Shown one piece after another: positions 25,702-34,657 of a DNA stretch of 64,000 nucleotides (its first letter is position 1; every line of letters starts with the position of its first letter). The DNA comes from CAILLO01 sp964579735 (lineage in GTDB: Bacteria > Bacillota > Clostridia > Saccharofermentanales > UBA5734): assembly GCA_964579735.1 (NCBI GenBank), contig CAZOHH010000003.1, positions 1-64,000 of the forward strand, written 5' to 3'. The notes under the pieces were generated by a model. It searched no databases, was not told where the DNA came from, and worked only from the letters and a program-made list of their open reading frames with translations. Position numbers and translations under genes: made by a program.

Positions 25702-26316
25702 ATGTACGCCTATATCAAGGGACGAATCGCCTTTCGACAGCTCGATGCACTGATCGTCGAGGCGGGAGGAATCGGATATCGCATCCAGTCCGCACCTGGA
25801 TTGATCGATCGATTCGGTCGCGATGGCGAGGAGGCGACGGTCCATACGCACCTGTATGTCCGAGAGGATATCATGGCTCTCTATGGCTTTCCGACACGCG
25901 AGGAGCTGTCGATGTTCGAGATGCTCCTCACGGTATCGGGCATCGGTCCGAAGGTCGCAAGCAACATCCTCGCCGTCGCGTCTCCCAGCCGCGTCGCCAT
26001 GGCCATCGTGACCGGCGATGCGAAGACGCTCACCCAGGCTTCCGGGTTGGGCAAGAAGGGCGCGGAGAGGCTGATCCTCGAGCTCAAGGACAAGTTGAAG
26101 GGGGTTTCGGCGACTTCGAATGGGACCGCAGGTGCGGGGGAGATTCCGCCGTCGACCGGTGGACCCGATGGCGTTCGCAAGTCCGAGGCCATGGCAGCCC
26201 TCGTCGTGCTCGGATATACTGCCAATGATGCGGCGCGCGTCGTTTCGGCTGTCCACCGCCCGGATATGGAAACCGAGGAAATCATCCGCGCGGCGCTGCG
26301 TGAAAGGGTGAAGTAG
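25702..26316 (+). CDS. ruvA: Holliday junction branch-migration protein RuvA
   Basis: Tetrameric protein that binds four-way junctions and loads the RuvB motor. The start at 25702 lies five bases after the ruvC stop codon. The 204 residues show the N-terminal OB fold (MYAYIKGRIAF), the helix-hairpin-helix pair (TVSGIGPKVA and ASGLGKKGAERLI), and a C-terminal domain III (about 155-204) joined by a Gly/Ser/Pro-rich linker. The linker and domain lengths are normal. Confidence 0.96.
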   Translation: MYAYIKGRIAFRQLDALIVEAGGIGYRIQSAPGLIDRFGRDGEEATVHTHLYVREDIMALYGFPTREELSMFEMLLTVSGIGPKVASNILAVASPSRVAMAIVTGDAKTLTQASGLGKKGAERLILELKDKLKGVSATSNGTAGAGEIPPSTGGPDGVRKSEAMAALVVLGYTANDAARVVSAVHRPDMETEEIIRAALRERVK

Positions 26317-26319
26317 ACC

Positions 26320-27432
26320 ATGAGCGTGGATTTCGAGGATTTCCGAGAGGACGACCGCATCATCGGCATGGAACGGCGCCGCGAGGATACCGAGGAGGCA
26401 GGTCTCCGGCCGACCCGATGGGGTGAATACTTCGGTCAGACGCGGGTCAAGGACAACCTCAGGGTCTTCATCGAGGCCGCCGCGAAGCGCAAGGAAGCCC
26501 TGGACCACGTCCTGCTCTATGGCCCTCCCGGACTCGGGAAGACCACGCTCGCGGGAATCATAGCCGCCGAGCTGGGCGTCAACCTGCGCATCACGTCGGG
26601 TCCCGCCATCGAGAAACCGGGTGATCTGGCGGCGATTCTGACGAACCTTGCTGAAAGAGACGTGCTCTTCATCGACGAGATCCACCGCCTCAACCGCAGC
26701 GTGGAGGAGATCCTCTATCCCGCCATGGAGGACTACGCGCTCGATATCATCATCGGCAAGGGACCAAGCGCACGCTCGATCCGTCTCGACCTTCCGAAGT
26801 TCACCCTCATCGGCGCGACCACCCGCGTGGGATTGCTCACCGCTCCGCTGCGTGACCGGTTCGGGGTGGTGAACCGTCTGGAGCTCTATGCACCCGAGGA
26901 CCTTCGCCAGATCCTGTTGCGCGATGCGGCCATCCTGAAGATCGGCATCGACGAAAGCGGTCTGGCCATGATCTTGACCCGTTCGCGCGGCACGCCCCGC
27001 ATCGCGATCCGGCTTCTGAAGCGCATGCGCGATTTCGCTCAGGTTCGAGGCACCGGCACCATCGACGCGGAAGTCGTCCACATCGGACTGGCCGCTCTGG
27101 ATATCGACGAAAAGGGCCTCGACCGCGTGGACCGACGGATGATGGAGAGCATGGCGACGATGTTCGGTGGCGGTCCGGTCGGACTCGACACTTTATCGGC
27201 CTGCACCGGCGAAGACCCCGTCACGATCGAGGATGTCTACGAGCCGTTCCTGATGCAGCTGGGCTTCCTGGCCAAGACGCCACGCGGTCGGGTCCTGACC
27301 CGACTGGGATGGGAACACCTCGGGCTCGCCTGTCCCGAGGATTACGAGCGTCGTTTGAAGGGCATCGGGAACAATCTTCGACAGCTGCGGCTCGACCTCG
27401 ATCTCGGAGAGGAGCCCGAGGAGCACCCATGA
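26320..27432 (+). CDS. ruvB: Holliday junction branch-migration helicase RuvB
   Basis: AAA+ hexameric motor driving branch migration. The 370 residues are slightly longer than usual (about 335) because of an acidic N-terminal extension. Walker A is YGPPGLGKTT (about 67-76), Walker B LFIDEIHRL, sensor 1 LIGATTRVG, and the arginine region APLRDRFG. A C-terminal winged helix (GFLAKTPRGRVLT) binds DNA. Three bases separate it from ruvA, and it overlaps queH by four bases (ATGA). Confidence 0.97.
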   Translation: MSVDFEDFREDDRIIGMERRREDTEEAGLRPTRWGEYFGQTRVKDNLRVFIEAAAKRKEALDHVLLYGPPGLGKTTLAGIIAAELGVNLRITSGPAIEKPGDLAAILTNLAERDVLFIDEIHRLNRSVEEILYPAMEDYALDIIIGKGPSARSIRLDLPKFTLIGATTRVGLLTAPLRDRFGVVNRLELYAPEDLRQILLRDAAILKIGIDESGLAMILTRSRGTPRIAIRLLKRMRDFAQVRGTGTIDAEVVHIGLAALDIDEKGLDRVDRRMMESMATMFGGGPVGLDTLSACTGEDPVTIEDVYEPFLMQLGFLAKTPRGRVLTRLGWEHLGLACPEDYERRLKGIGNNLRQLRLDLDLGEEPEEHP

Positions 27433-27995
27433 AGACCTTGCTCCATGTTTGCTGCGGCCCCTGTGCCGAGTGGCCCGTGACCGTCCTGCGCGAAGGCAGG
27501 GGTGGCTTCCAGGGAGATGGGCTCGTCGGTTACTTCTTCAACCCCAACATCCATCCAGCCGACGAACACTCCCGTCGCTTGGAGAATGCGGTTCATCTTG
27601 CAGGGGTGAGAGGACTCCCGCTCGAGGTCGACCCTTTCTTCGACGAATCTCCCTTTCGCGCGCGCATGGAGGACCCGTGCGTCCATGGCGACGGGACGGC
27701 TTCCCCACGCTGCCGCATGTGCTATGCCCTGCGCATGGAAGCCACCGCGCTCAAGGCCGTCGAAATCGGCGCGGACGCCTTCACGACGTCACTTCTCGTC
27801 AGTCCGTACCAGGACCACGAAGCCATCATCGAGATCGGGCGGGAGGCGGGCAGACGCCACGGCGTCCTTTTCCTCGAGGCGGATTTTCGCGACGGCTATC
27901 GGGAGGGGCAGAGGATGGCCCGAGAAGACGGTTTGTATCGACAGAAGTATTGTGGCTGCATCGCATCGTTGTCGCAGAGCGGGCCCGTGCGATAG
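27429..27995 (+). CDS. queH: Epoxyqueuosine reductase QueH
   Basis: Reduces epoxyqueuosine to queuosine in tRNA, the non-B12 alternative to QueG. The 188 residues contain the family cysteines HVCCGPC (about 6-12), RCRMCYALRMEA (about 97-108), and YCGCIAS near the C-terminus, which bind a [4Fe-4S] cluster and a second metal. The ATG overlaps the ruvB stop codon. Other queuosine genes are not in the window, so queH is simply carried in the ruv operon. Confidence 0.93.
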   Translation: MKTLLHVCCGPCAEWPVTVLREGRGGFQGDGLVGYFFNPNIHPADEHSRRLENAVHLAGVRGLPLEVDPFFDESPFRARMEDPCVHGDGTASPRCRMCYALRMEATALKAVEIGADAFTTSLLVSPYQDHEAIIEIGREAGRRHGVLFLEADFRDGYREGQRMAREDGLYRQKYCGCIASLSQSGPVR

Positions 27996-28023
27996 TACCT
28001 CGCCAGGGGTGGATCCTCACTGG

Positions 28024-29832
28024 TCAGATACGGGCTCCGGCCGTCTCCTTCGGCGCCCTGGGCGTCACGAACAGCGTCTTGTAGGTGTCGTAGACCACCA
28101 TGCCGGGCTTCGCTCCCGGGGGTTTCCGAACGTTCCGCACCGGACAGAAGTCGACAGCGGTCTTGGCCCCTTCCGTGGTATCGCTGCGACGGTCAGCGAG
28201 CGTCGCACGGCTGAACCACGCGGCAATCGATGCAGCTTCGAGCATCGTGGCGTCCGGGACATCACGACCCTCCCTGCGTACGATCACGTGGGTCCCGGGA
28301 GCCTTCTGGACGTGGAACCACAGATCGCTCGAGGAAGCTTTCTTCAGCGTGAGTTGATCGTTCTGCAGGTTGCTTCTCCCGACCAGGATGTCGAAACCGT
28401 CCGTTGATATGAAGTGACGTGGAGGCAAGGCCTTGGGCTCCTTGCGGGGCTTGCCGCGAGGAACGGGCTTCGTGGGAGCCGCCTTTCCATCGAGTTGCGC
28501 GGTTTCCAGGCGAAGCGCCTGCAGGTCCATGAGGTCGACGGCGTGGAGAACGCCCTGTCGAAGTGTTTCGAGATAGGCGATTTCCAGGCGGTCCTCTTCG
28601 GCGAGGCGAAGACTCGCTTCCTCCTTCAACCGCTCCTTGGTGAACTTCTTGAAATAGCGCTGGGCGTTTCGGGAAGGGGAGAGGGTCGAATCGAGCGGCA
28701 CATCGACTCGAGGGGCGTCCTCCTGGTAGAAGTCGCGAAGGGATGCCATGGAAGCGCCTTCCGGGATCTCCGTGAAGGATGCAAGAATCAGATCGCCGAA
28801 TCGTTTCCATCGATCACGGTCCGCGCAGGCCGCACGGTCCGATTCGTGGATCGACAGCTTCTTCACCATCTTCTCCAGGCGGGTGTCGACGGTTTTCAGC
28901 AGATCGCCACGGGACTGATCGAATACGTTGCGCAAGGCTCGGCCAGCATAATGGGATTCCATTCCCTCCGTAACGGAATGGACCCGGCGTATGATACCGG
29001 AATCCGATAGTGGGAGGCAGTGGAAGTCGTAGGGAACCGGATCCTCCTCGAAGCGGAAGAAGACCGAAGGTTCGAAGTGGCCGGAGAGAATCCGTTCCAG
29101 CGTCGACCGGAGGGTGCCAAGGATGCGTTCCAGTGCTTCCCCTTCGAGAGAATCGAGACGTGCGGAAGGGTCCTGGGAAGCCCGGCGGCAGACATCGCGG
29201 CAAAGAGGAGGGGAGAAGCCCTGGATGGATGCCAGGAGGGCCTTCTCGAGCGGCAAGGACGGCAAGCAGCCTGCAAAGGGATCGCCTCCGCGTTCGAGGG
29301 ATGCGAGCACGGCCGCGGCATCCGGTTTCCCCTGCGTGGGAACCGGTTCGTAGAATCGTCCCGGCATGACTTCGCGGACGCGGCTGACGGAATGGTCGAC
29401 ATGGAGGATGCAATCCAGGATTCGGTCGTGTGCGCCGACAAGAACGAGATTGCTCTGCTTGCCCATCAGTTCAGCAATCAGACTGCGCTCCACGTGGTCT
29501 CCGAGTTCGTCGACGGTCTGGATGCGGATGACGAATACGCGTTCCCAGAAAGGGGTCGTGACATCGATCACACGGCCTCCGGACAGGTGTTTGCGGAGGA
29601 GCATGCAGAAGGACGGCGCCTCGGGCGGATTGTCGGCCGAGGAGGTGATGAAATGGATCCGGGGGGCGGAGGGGTTGGCGGAAAGAAGGAGTCGGAGGTT
29701 CGTCGAGTCCTTGCGGAGCATCAGGACGACGTCGAAGCGATCCGGCTGGTATATCTTGTCGATGCGGGCTCCGGACAGGGCTGCGTCCAGTTCCGCGGCG
29801 AGGCACTTGGCTGTGATTCCGTCGAGCGGCAT
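28024..29832 (-). CDS. rqcH: Ribosome quality control protein RqcH (NFACT / Rqc2 family)
   Basis: Binds stalled 50S subunits with peptidyl-tRNA and adds C-terminal alanine tails in bacteria. The start at 29832 follows AGGAGG, five bases before the ATG; an upstream in-frame ATG at 29847 has no such site. The 602 residues show the NFACT-N domain (SCMLLRKHLSGG-like segment and FWERVFVIRI), helix-hairpin-helix and coiled-coil middle, and NFACT-R at the C-terminus (SSSDLWFHVQKAPGTHVIVR). FWERV corresponds to the acidic-arginine pair needed for tailing in B. subtilis. It was earlier named fibronectin-binding protein FbpA. It is convergent with queH. Confidence 0.93.
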   Translation of the reverse strand: MPLDGITAKCLAAELDAALSGARIDKIYQPDRFDVVLMLRKDSTNLRLLLSANPSAPRIHFITSSADNPPEAPSFCMLLRKHLSGGRVIDVTTPFWERVFVIRIQTVDELGDHVERSLIAELMGKQSNLVLVGAHDRILDCILHVDHSVSRVREVMPGRFYEPVPTQGKPDAAAVLASLERGGDPFAGCLPSLPLEKALLASIQGFSPPLCRDVCRRASQDPSARLDSLEGEALERILGTLRSTLERILSGHFEPSVFFRFEEDPVPYDFHCLPLSDSGIIRRVHSVTEGMESHYAGRALRNVFDQSRGDLLKTVDTRLEKMVKKLSIHESDRAACADRDRWKRFGDLILASFTEIPEGASMASLRDFYQEDAPRVDVPLDSTLSPSRNAQRYFKKFTKERLKEEASLRLAEEDRLEIAYLETLRQGVLHAVDLMDLQALRLETAQLDGKAAPTKPVPRGKPRKEPKALPPRHFISTDGFDILVGRSNLQNDQLTLKKASSSDLWFHVQKAPGTHVIVRREGRDVPDATMLEAASIAAWFSRATLADRRSDTTEGAKTAVDFCPVRNVRKPPGAKPGMVVYDTYKTLFVTPRAPKETAGARI

Positions 29833-29841
29833 GGGTCCTCC

Positions 29842-29870
29842 TTGCACTGCGTAGCCCAGTATACTACACT
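29842..29870 (+). promoter_or_regulatory. Promoter of the small membrane protein gene
   Basis: TTGCAC (29842-29847) and TACACT (29865-29870) are separated by 17 bases. A minus-strand TATACT (29859-29864), a possible -10 for rqcH, lies inside the same palindromic AGTATACT, so the two divergent promoters may overlap face to face. Confidence 0.45.
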
Positions 29871-29911
29871 CGGGTCAGGTCCCGGCGAACGGAAGCAACC
29901 AAGGAGGAACC

Positions 29912-30157
29912 ATGGCGGAGCGCAAATCGGTCGCAAAGAAGAAGGGGTTCGGCACGGTTCTCGGAGCCCTTCTCGTGAAGACATATCTGGGCCGCATGGT
30001 GCTCACCCTCGTTGCGGCGGCGGTCGTCTGCGGGCTGGACCTTCTGGCTGCGGGCAATGCCTACGAAAGGTTCTATTGGCTCGTCGGACTGGAATTCCTA
30101 TTGTTCGCCGTCGCGATATGGGTCGTCTATATCGTTCGAAAGGTCAGAGAATCATAG
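29912..30157 (+). CDS. Small membrane protein of unknown function
   Basis: 81-residue protein with a basic N-terminus (MAERKSVAKKKGFG) and two hydrophobic helices (about 27-47 and 54-75) joined by a short loop. AAGGAGGA lies directly before the ATG, so it is surely translated. I do not recognise the family. Its last 14 bases overlap the 3' end of the PRPP synthetase gene on the other strand. The positive N-terminus suggests the ends face the cytoplasm. Confidence 0.65.
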   Translation: MAERKSVAKKKGFGTVLGALLVKTYLGRMVLTLVAAAVVCGLDLLAAGNAYERFYWLVGLEFLLFAVAIWVVYIVRKVRES

Positions 30158-31385
30158 CGGGGGTCTCTCCGGCAGGTCTTCTTTTCTGGTTCTCGAGAAG
30201 CTTGCGGATCTTCTCCGTGGGATCCATCAGACCGGCCAGAGAGGCATCGTGGTTGATGGCGTCGATGATGAGGGCCACGAACTTGCTCATGTTGACATCG
30301 ATGAACCAGGGCGCGGAGAGCAGTTCGGGTCGGTGATAGATCAGGTTGGTCGACAATACGCGCGATATGATGCCGTCTTCGTATGCCTGATTGAAGGACT
30401 CGACTCCGTCCGTGAAGAGGCCGAAGGTGGCGGCGCAATAGATGCGGCGAGCCTTGCGCGCCTTCAACTCGCGGGCGAGGTCGAGCATGGATTCACCGGA
30501 GGAGATCATGTCGTCGACGATGAGGATGTCCATCCCTTCGACGGACTCGCCGAGGAATTCGTGGGCGACGATCGGATTCCGGCCGTTGATGACCTTCGTG
30601 TAGTCGCGGCGCTTGTAGAAGGTGCCGAGGGGGACGCCGAGCATCGAGGCATAGTACATCGCCCGGGAGATTCCGCCTTCGTCCGGGCTGACCACCATGA
30701 GGTCCTCGCCGCCGAGAAGAAGATCGGGAATCCTGTGGATCATGGCCTTGATGATCTGGTACGTCGAGGAGATGTTCTCGAAACCACCGATCGGAATCGC
30801 GTTCGCGACTCTCGCGTCGTGGGCATCGAAGGTGATGATGTTGGCTACGCCGAGGTTGTACAGCTCCTCGAGCATGAAGGCGCAATCGAGTGATTCACGG
30901 GAATTCCTCTTGTGCTGGCGGCTTTCGTACAGGAAAGGCATGATGACGTGCACTCGCCGAGCCTTGCCGCTGATGGCGAGAATCGTTCGCTTCAGGTCCG
31001 TGTAGTGGTCATCGGGGCTCATGCGGTTCTCGGAGCCGAACATCTGATAGGTGCAGGAGAAATTCAGCACGTCGGCGAGGATGAAGATATCGTGGCCTCG
31101 GACGGTATGGGTAATCACCGCTTTCCCTTCGCCGGATGAGAACCGAAGGGTGTCCACGGAGATTCGATAGTCCGAGCGCATGAACCCGGGACTCCCGGAT
31201 GCATGCCTGGGGTTCGTCTCCCGATACTCGACGCGGCGCCGATGCAGATAGGTGTTGACGCTCTCGGCGAACTCGACGCTGCCGCGCAGCGGGATGATTC
31301 CGACCGGACCGACGGGTTGCATGGCATTGTCGCCGTACTGGTTGTAGAGGTAGTAGTTGGACTCGTTTCTTGGCGAAGTGGACAT
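30144..31385 (-). CDS. prs: Ribose-phosphate pyrophosphokinase (long clostridial-type PRPP synthetase)
   Basis: Makes PRPP from ribose-5-phosphate and ATP for nucleotide, histidine and tryptophan synthesis. At 413 residues it is about 100 longer than the common Prs (about 315) and belongs to the variant frequent in clostridia. The catalytic segment is divergent (YESRQHKRNSRESLD), but the metal and PRPP sites are clear: ITFDAHDARV (about 188-197), VVSPDEGGISRAM, and the PRPP loop LIVDDMISSGES (about 288-299). The start at 31385 (ATG after GGGGGTG) is preferred over a TTG immediately before it. It is divergent from engB. Confidence 0.88.
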   Translation of the reverse strand: MSTSPRNESNYYLYNQYGDNAMQPVGPVGIIPLRGSVEFAESVNTYLHRRRVEYRETNPRHASGSPGFMRSDYRISVDTLRFSSGEGKAVITHTVRGHDIFILADVLNFSCTYQMFGSENRMSPDDHYTDLKRTILAISGKARRVHVIMPFLYESRQHKRNSRESLDCAFMLEELYNLGVANIITFDAHDARVANAIPIGGFENISSTYQIIKAMIHRIPDLLLGGEDLMVVSPDEGGISRAMYYASMLGVPLGTFYKRRDYTKVINGRNPIVAHEFLGESVEGMDILIVDDMISSGESMLDLARELKARKARRIYCAATFGLFTDGVESFNQAYEDGIISRVLSTNLIYHRPELLSAPWFIDVNMSKFVALIIDAINHDASLAGLMDPTEKIRKLLENQKRRPAGETPAMIL

Positions 31386-31487
31386 CAAAGCACCCCCTGG
31401 GTTATCGTATCCTCATCAAGGCAAGAGTGCCTTCAACTATATCAAGCGAGATTTGCGTCCGATTGTCAACAGGAAGGTAGGAAATTC

Positions 31488-32084
31488 GTGGATTTCAGAA
31501 GGACCCGACTCCATTCGGTCTCCGGTGACCTCGCCGGCCTCCCCCCTCCGGAACGTCCTGAAATCGTCGTGGTGGGCCGCTCGAACGTCGGGAAATCCTC
31601 GCTCGTCAACGCACTGGGCGACAATCGGACTTTGGCGCGGATCAGCTCGATGCCCGGCAAGACGCGTCTCGTCATCATCTTCGACGTCGACGGCCTGCTC
31701 TTCCTCGTCGACCTGCCCGGATACGGCTACGCCAAGGTCGCCAAGGAAAAGAAGAAGGACTTCTCCAAGCTCGTGGAAGGGTATCTTCATTCCACCCGCG
31801 ATCTTCGTATGGCCATCCATATCGTCGACATCCGCCATGAACCTTCTCCGGAAGACCAGCTCATGCGGGGTTGGCTCCTCTCCCGCGGAATCAGGACCGT
31901 CACCGTCCTGACCAAGGCGGACAAGCTGACCCGCATGCAGGTGCTGGAACGGCATGCCGCCATCCGAAGCTTCTTTGCCCTTGGCGAGGAGGACCGCACC
32001 ATCGTCTTTTCAGCCGAGAATCGGACCGGAGTCGAGGAATTGCGCGGTATCATCGAAAAAGTGGTGAATTTGACGTCCATTTAG
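31488..32084 (+). CDS. engB: Ribosome biogenesis GTPase YsxC/EngB
   Basis: Essential GTPase in late assembly of the large ribosomal subunit in Bacillota. The open frame extends upstream into the prs promoter region, but a GTG at 31488 with GGAAGGTAGG before it gives the expected 198 residues. The G motifs are GRSNVGKSS (G1, about 30-38), DLPGYGYAK (G3), LTKADKL (G4) and SAENRTG (G5). It is not next to lon or clpX as in Bacillus; comEC follows after 86 bases. Confidence 0.94.
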   Translation: MDFRRTRLHSVSGDLAGLPPPERPEIVVVGRSNVGKSSLVNALGDNRTLARISSMPGKTRLVIIFDVDGLLFLVDLPGYGYAKVAKEKKKDFSKLVEGYLHSTRDLRMAIHIVDIRHEPSPEDQLMRGWLLSRGIRTVTVLTKADKLTRMQVLERHAAIRSFFALGEEDRTIVFSAENRTGVEELRGIIEKVVNLTSI

Positions 32085-32170
32085 CTTCATTCGTCGTTCC
32101 ATGTCGATGGTTCTCCAGTCATTCTCCCAAGCCGTTCCCTTAGCATGGAAGTGCGGAAGGGGGTGGGGTC

Positions 32171-34657
32171 TTGGCGTTCTTGGAATGGATCCTTCTGGAG
32201 TCGCGTCTCCGGCCCATGATTCCGATCGCGTGTGGCCTGTTCCTGGGAATCGTCGTCGGCTTCGAGGCGGATCTCCGGTATGCCGCTCCTTGTGCCGTCG
32301 TCGCAGGGGGGACTCTTTTCATGACCCGTCGCATGAGGAAGGAGCTGCGCTGGCCGGTGCTTCTTTGCATTGTGGCATTCGTCGTCGGGGGTGCCCGCTG
32401 CCTCCTTGCGACGGAATCCAGTCGTTCGGCTGCGAATCGACTGGATGGAACGACCGGAGTCTTGACCGGAGCCTGCCTGGAGAACGAGACCGACATGTCG
32501 AGTGGTGTTCCATTCAGTCGCTCCCTCGTTTCGATGGAGGGAGTCGGTCTTGTCCGCCTCGTCCAGCCAGGGGAGGGTATCCCCTACGGAAAAACGGTCG
32601 AGATCCCCGTGGTATTCGAGCGGCCGCAGTCGCAACGGAATCCTGGAGGGTACGATGAACGGCTGCGACTCGCGAAGGACGGCATCTTCCTGAAGGCCAT
32701 TCCGCAAGGCCCCGACCGCATCGTGGATGGGGCGAACACCGCAGATCCCCTTGTCGTGGCCGGATCGGACGTCCGGGACAGCATCTCGAAGGTCTATCGG
32801 CAGATTCTCCCAGCCCGAGAGGCGTCCCTCATGGCGGGCATGCTGCTCGGTGATGTATCCGGCATGGATCCGAAGGACGAATCGGACTTTCGCCTGGCAG
32901 GGCTTTCCCACTTGACCGCGGTCTCCGGATCGAATGTCGCCTTCATCCTGGCACCTGCGGCGCTGCTCGCCTCCCGCGGGAGAATGACGCGACGCGCCAA
33001 GGCGGCCTCGCTGAGCCTTTACCTTGGCTTCTTCGGCTATGTTACGGGATGGGAGGCGTCCGTTACCCGCGCCATCCTCATGGCGGCGGTCGTCCTTCTC
33101 GGAAGCGTGCTTCTGCGAAAAGCGGATGCGTTGAGTGCGCTCGCCTCGGCTTGCATCGCGATGCTTCTCGTCGATCCGTTGACGGCCTTCGACAACGGAT
33201 TCCGGTTGTCGGCACTGGCTACCCTCGGGTTGGTCGGTCTGTCGAAGCCGATTGGAAGGGGGCTGTCCTCGTGGATCCTCCTCCGCGCCGATTCACGCGG
33301 CATGCGCATCGCAACCGGAACCGTCGAGCTCCTAGCGGTTACCCTGGCCGCCCAGGCCGCGGTTCTTCCCGTGTCCATCCCCATGTCCGGAAGTCTCTCC
33401 GCCATTGGCCTTCTATCCAACCTGCCGGTGGTTCCACTTGCAGGTCTCATCACGCTCTATGGCGGAGCTGCCGGCCTACTCGGCCTGATAGTCACTTTCA
33501 TAGGAGGAGCGCAGGCCCTGTCGTCCCCGATCGTCCACCTCTTCGCGGAACCTTTGAAGGGGTTGCTTCGCTTTGTGCTCGACGTTGCCGGTTGGGCCGC
33601 TGACGTCGATTTTCTTCGATTTCGCGTCCCCGTGGCGACCGCCGTCCTCTTTCTCCCGGCGCTTTTCCTCTGTTTGCTCGCGGTTTCCATACCGCGGCGG
33701 GAAATCAGGAGGACATTGCTCCACAGTTCCATGGCGATGGTGTCCGCGGCCCTGATCGTGGTGGTCATGACAAGATGGTTCGCACCGGACGTCACGGTCG
33801 TCTTCGCGGATGTAGGACAAGGGGACTTGACCCTGATCGTCACCCGTGACGGCCATTGTGCGATCATCGACGGAGGACCCGGATCGGAGGATGGAACGGG
33901 GGAAGGTCCCTCCGCATTGCGAGGGTTGCTCGACATATACGGCATCGACCGCGTCGACCTCGCCTTCGTGACCCATGGCCATGCGGACCATGCCGGCGGA
34001 ATCCTCTGGATGCTTCAGAATGTCCGTTGTGGAACTCTGGTCGTGCCCTTTGGAATGCAGGCCTCGGCCGATGCTTCGATGGTGTCGGACTCCGGCGGAG
34101 GGTTTCCGGGTTCGAAGGAGGGCACGCAATTGTCAAGTCTCCTCCTCGACTCCGCGATCGAGGCTGGAATCTTCGTGAAAGAGTCGGGTTCGAATGATAG
34201 AATGGAACTCGGCCGGTATGCGGCGATTGCGGTTCTATACCCTCCACCGGTCTCCGTGCCTTCCGACGACGCTCCGTCGACGGACGCCAATGCGAGATCC
34301 CTTGTCCTGCGGATCGAGTGCGGCGGATTCTCTTTTCTGGTCGCCGGAGACGCCGACTCGACAACGGAAGAATGCCTCATCGCGGATGGGCCGGTCTCCT
34401 CGGTCGACCTGCTCAGGATTTCGCACCACGGGTCCGCCTACTCGACCACGGAGGAGTTCCTGGATGCCTTCGCTCCGAAGTTCGCCGTCGTCAGCGTAGG
34501 TCCGAACCTATACGGGCATCCTTCTCCAAAGACGCTGGACCGGCTGTCGCAGGCGGGATGCAGGACCTTTCGGACGGACCTGGATGCCGCCGTGGTCGTG
34601 CGGGTCCGGAATAGCATCGCCAAGATACTGGAATGGAATCGGAAAGGAAATGAATAG
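32171..34657 (+). CDS. comEC: ComEC/Rec2 family DNA uptake channel protein
   Basis: Membrane channel and nuclease that brings transforming single-stranded DNA into the cell. The 828 residues include an N-terminal membrane part with an OB-like domain (about 60-190), a competence domain with about eight to ten membrane segments (about 200-520; LTAVSGSNVAFILAP is a signature), and a C-terminal metallo-beta-lactamase domain with THGHADHAGG near residue 602 and SHHGS near 754. A TTG at 32171 is assumed as start; an in-frame ATG at 32216 is possible. comEA is not adjacent, so competence cannot be deduced from this gene alone. holA overlaps its end. Confidence 0.9.
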   Translation: MAFLEWILLESRLRPMIPIACGLFLGIVVGFEADLRYAAPCAVVAGGTLFMTRRMRKELRWPVLLCIVAFVVGGARCLLATESSRSAANRLDGTTGVLTGACLENETDMSSGVPFSRSLVSMEGVGLVRLVQPGEGIPYGKTVEIPVVFERPQSQRNPGGYDERLRLAKDGIFLKAIPQGPDRIVDGANTADPLVVAGSDVRDSISKVYRQILPAREASLMAGMLLGDVSGMDPKDESDFRLAGLSHLTAVSGSNVAFILAPAALLASRGRMTRRAKAASLSLYLGFFGYVTGWEASVTRAILMAAVVLLGSVLLRKADALSALASACIAMLLVDPLTAFDNGFRLSALATLGLVGLSKPIGRGLSSWILLRADSRGMRIATGTVELLAVTLAAQAAVLPVSIPMSGSLSAIGLLSNLPVVPLAGLITLYGGAAGLLGLIVTFIGGAQALSSPIVHLFAEPLKGLLRFVLDVAGWAADVDFLRFRVPVATAVLFLPALFLCLLAVSIPRREIRRTLLHSSMAMVSAALIVVVMTRWFAPDVTVVFADVGQGDLTLIVTRDGHCAIIDGGPGSEDGTGEGPSALRGLLDIYGIDRVDLAFVTHGHADHAGGILWMLQNVRCGTLVVPFGMQASADASMVSDSGGGFPGSKEGTQLSSLLLDSAIEAGIFVKESGSNDRMELGRYAAIAVLYPPPVSVPSDDAPSTDANARSLVLRIECGGFSFLVAGDADSTTEECLIADGPVSSVDLLRISHHGSAYSTTEEFLDAFAPKFAVVSVGPNLYGHPSPKTLDRLSQAGCRTFRTDLDAAVVVRVRNSIAKILEWNRKGNE

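Noticed and set aside
27996..28023. Terminator between convergent queH and rqcH
   Set aside because: No hairpin with T run can be drawn in the 28-base spacer.
31418..31433. Six-base inverted repeat AAGGCA/TGCCTT between prs and engB
   Set aside because: Short stem in a divergent promoter region with no T run and no clear -10 to overlap; could be chance.
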